Source of the DNA: Carallia brachiata
Lineage: Eukaryota > Streptophyta > Magnoliopsida > Malpighiales > Rhizophoraceae
DNA length: 64,000 nt
Direction of reading: 5' to 3'
NCBI GenBank assembly: GCA_021464245.1
Contig: JADCRB010000115.1
Span: 124,001-188,000, forward strand
Shown: piece by piece, positions 62,101-64,000 of the stretch
Position numbering within the stretch: position 1 is the first letter of the stretch
Layout of the letters: each line of letters opens with the position of its first letter
Made by a program: the position numbers and the translations under genes
The notes under the pieces: model-generated
The model's input: only the letters and a program-made list of their open reading frames with translations
What the model was told of the DNA's origin: nothing
Database searches by the model: none

Positions 62101-62224
62101 AACGAACTAAATCAAACATATGCAGGCTTGCCAAGTTATTGGTTTAACTGTTTGGTTCGGTCTAATTTTTAGAATTATGTTGGAAAACTCCTCCCTATTC
62201 TGCATGCCACAAAAATGTTAAGGA
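59111..62224. other. Intergenic DNA, no supported gene
   Basis: Contains a (CCTT)n-like run near 59388-59408, long AT-rich DNA (59480-59890), a short (CGC)n run near 60159-60172, and a (TTG)n/(CTT)n triplet zone at 61290-61350. The triplets produce overlapping open frames on both strands (61191-61532 and 61256-61522) with Thr/Arg or Leu runs but no conserved features. I do not call a gene there. Confidence 0.5.
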
Positions 62225-62376
62225 GAAATTGCAAAAAAGATTAGCCATCTTTACAAATTTCAAAGTAACGCTATACATAAACAATTAAATTCGTACCTAG
62301 GAAATTGCTAAAAAGATTAGCCATCTTTACAAATCACAAAGTAACGCTGTACATAAACAATTAAATTCTTACCTAG
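62225..62376. repeat. 76-bp tandem duplication, two copies
   Basis: GAAATTGC(A/T)AAAAAGATTA GCCATCTTTACAAAT... through ...TTAAATTC(G/T)TACCTAGG occurs twice in direct order, at 62225 and 62301, with only a few differences. No coding content. Confidence 0.85.
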
Positions 62377-62459
62377 GGATAGCGTTTATAAGGTTTGTCT
62401 TGTGCGTGCCTGTCTGAGTTGTTGCTTAAGAAGGAATGCATGGAAGTAACTACTCTCTC

Positions 62460-62632
62460 TTGTGGTCAAAATTCGTTTATATTATGCAGGTTATAAATTT
62501 GAATTTTTGCTAAAATATTTGATGAAGTTAAACATAGTTACGGTTTGATGGTTAAAATATTTATTTATACTATATAAGTTATGAGTTTGAATTATTGTCA
62601 AAATATTTTGTGAAATTGAACATACGTTTAAT
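62460..62632. repeat. Diverged direct duplication of about 80 bp, SINE-like
   Basis: Two related units (about 62462-62538 and 62546-62628) share the order: TGGT(C/T)AAAAT, TTTAT-x-TTA/CTAT, GGTTAT or AAGTTATGAGTTTGAATT, then AAAATATTT and a GAACATA-like end. GTTATGAGTTTGAATTATTG resembles a pol III B box, so this may be two decayed SINE heads in tandem. Confidence 0.45.
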
Positions 62633-63417
62633 TCTATACAATTTTAAGAATAGCTAATAGCTCTTTCTAAATATTATAAAGTGACTTTCATAAATTTAGC
62701 GTAGAGATTCAGTCCATAGAACAATATACTAACACAATTTTTTTTAATAAAATAAAATAATATATATTACCCTTACCTTTTCATTTTGTGAAAAAAAAAT
62801 GCATGGAGCAAAAAAAAAAAAAAAAAATCTTATGTGTTATTAATTTTTCACTTTTTTTTTTTGTACAGTCATTAATTTATTACTACGCACATAAGTAGTG
62901 TAGAGTCAAACTCTCAAGTATCTCCCAAATCGCAAACCGTTTCGCATGATCTCCAAAACCAACTCCTGTTTCACGTGAGATCGAAAAGAGAAAAACTAGA
63001 AAAGAACCTTTAGAGAGTAACAATAACAAAAATTGTAGATCAGTTATATATTACTTAATTTTATAAATAAATAAAGTTAAAAAAATTAAAAAAATCGACA
63101 CCCTGGCCCTGCTGCACTCGGTAGTTCTTATCGCACCCAATTGCAAACCAGGGGGCCCATCCAACTTCTCCACTAAATCCATCAAACCGTCGTCGTCTAA
63201 CTCTACTACCAAGCCGGCTCCACGTGGTCCCTCCCGGATCCACAAACACGCTTCATTCAATCTATTTATTAGTTATTAATTAATTAATAAAAGGAATTAA
63301 ATAAATAAAAAGCGCCACCGTCCGAGGAAGGCTCGAGCCGTCCATCCGGCGCAGAAAAATCAAGCTCAAAGGTGAAAATTGTAGCGGAGGTGGAGATCCG
63401 GCGAGCTTCGTTGTCGG
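62633..63417. other. Upstream region of the gene starting at 63418
   Basis: Contains an A-run at about 62810-62826 and a C/T-rich stretch near 63095-63240. The last roughly 150 bases, with purine/GC-rich sequence, are probably promoter and leader of the downstream exon. No separate gene. Confidence 0.5.
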
Positions 63418-63552
63418 ATGAAGGGATCGTGCATTCTTGTGGCGGCGTCTGTTCTGGCGGCGTCAACCGTGGCTCTGTCCTCCTCTTCCGCCGGAGATGG
63501 TGACGTGGTCACTTTTAATTCCGCCTCCAACAACAGCAACAACAACTACGAG
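63418..63552 (+). CDS. First exon of an unidentified gene (incomplete at the window edge)
   Basis: ATG at 63418 opens 45 codons: MKGSCILVAASVLAASTVAL, then a Ser run and an Asn/Ser-rich stretch ending NYE. It closes at a strong donor, TACGAG|GTAGGC (63553). The N-terminus is an Ala/Val/Ser hydrophobic stretch that could be a signal or membrane segment. It reminds me of small plant-specific proteins that begin MKG- with an Ala/Ser-rich start and end in an FDGLRFIET-like tail, but the second exon is not in the window and the match is weak. GC content is higher than in the surroundings, as expected for a coding exon. Confidence 0.55.
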
Positions 63553-64000
63553 GTAGGCATCTTAGAAATTCAAATGTTCTTTTTGTCTGTGTCTTCGATT
63601 AATATTTTTGCTTTCCATGAAAATGATTGGCGGAACTGAATTATTATTATTATTATTCCTTATTGTTATGATTAATTATTTCTTTCTGAAGGAACTTTGC
63701 TCATGTCTATGTCATGTCATGTCCGATCCCCTCGCTATCTATGATCTGTTTCAACTTTCGACTGTTCTTCTTCTTCTTCTTCTTCTTCTTCTTCTTGTTT
63801 TTTTTTTTTTTTTTCTTAATTTAAAAATTTTATTTTTAATTAAACAAACTTTGAAGTGTTAGTCTTTGGACAATTATAATAGTCTTCGTGATTGTAACAA
63901 CCACGTTATACAAGTGTCAACCTTTCTCTCTCTATTCAAATTCGCTAATGTTTTTACATTTGTTGAATGCCATCAATTTTATCCATCTATCATCTTCTGT
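63553..64000 (+). other. Probable first intron of the gene at 63418
   Basis: Begins with the donor GTAGGC, is T-rich and includes a (TTC)n run at about 63765-63796 and a T-run just after. No acceptor followed by a convincing exon is found before the window ends. Confidence 0.45.
63765..63796. repeat. (TTC)n microsatellite
   Basis: About ten TTC triplets within the probable first intron. A simple repeat seen directly. Confidence 0.85.

Noticed and set aside
1..64000. Search for CRISPR arrays, operons, phage or bacterial islands
   Set aside because: Gene structure, introns and repeats are those of a plant nuclear chromosome. No spacer-repeat arrays or bacterial-type gene clusters are present.

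Overview
The window is nuclear DNA from a flowering plant, very probably a woody eudicot. The genes are split by GT-AG introns, the DNA between them is AT-rich, and it carries plant-type transposons (hAT and Tourist-like MITEs, tRNA-derived SINEs, LINE remnants and a Ty3/gypsy chromovirus). Every protein recognised has a land-plant family match. Nothing prokaryotic or viral (operons, CRISPR, phage) is present. The species cannot be named from the sequence alone.

Layout. 0-12 kb has no supported gene. It holds a 1.4-kb Tourist-like element swollen by a purine-rich satellite (2.4-3.9 kb), a hAT-type MITE (5.08-5.72 kb), a LINE scrap (8.0 kb) and a SINE (11.1 kb). 12.3-13.6 kb (minus) is an intronless NGATHA/RAV-type B3 transcription factor. 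15.0-15.25 kb is a fold-back hairpin element. 19.7-20.9 kb (plus) is the two-exon gene for mitochondrial TIM13. 21.98-22.64 kb is a second copy of the hAT MITE, inverted relative to the first. 23.85-28.61 kb (plus) is a four-exon DMR6-like 2-oxoglutarate oxygenase whose third intron holds a SINE nested in a MITE. 30.73-35.97 kb is a complete Ty3/gypsy chromovirus (both LTRs, 5-bp target duplication, PBS, PPT) with frameshifted gag-pol.

37.1-39.85 kb (minus) is the four-exon gene for plastid ribosomal protein L11. 40.26-40.48 kb is a SINE. 41.1-41.65 kb (plus) is an intronless RING-H2 E3 ligase. 43.6-46.9 kb (plus) is an 11-exon GT31 beta-1,3-galactosyltransferase with one GC-AG intron. 48.26-48.45 kb is a LINE RNase H remnant. 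52.1-52.86 kb is a probable Tourist-like MITE. 55.45-58.09 kb (plus) is a six-exon membrane-anchored START-domain protein with an apparent 1-nt frameshift in exon 2. 58.8-59.1 kb (minus) is a small plant-specific protein with a polyserine tract. 63.4 kb (plus) is the first exon of an unidentified gene that runs off the window.

The genes do not form a pathway. They are independent housekeeping, regulatory and defence-related loci separated by transposon-rich DNA. I found no convincing new biological system. The most informative points are the satellite-bearing MITE with a three-unit higher-order repeat, the inverted hAT MITE pair bracketing the NGATHA-TIM13 block, the nested insertion in the DMR6-like intron, the frameshift in the START gene, and a young LTR element whose reading frame is broken by indels but not by point stops.
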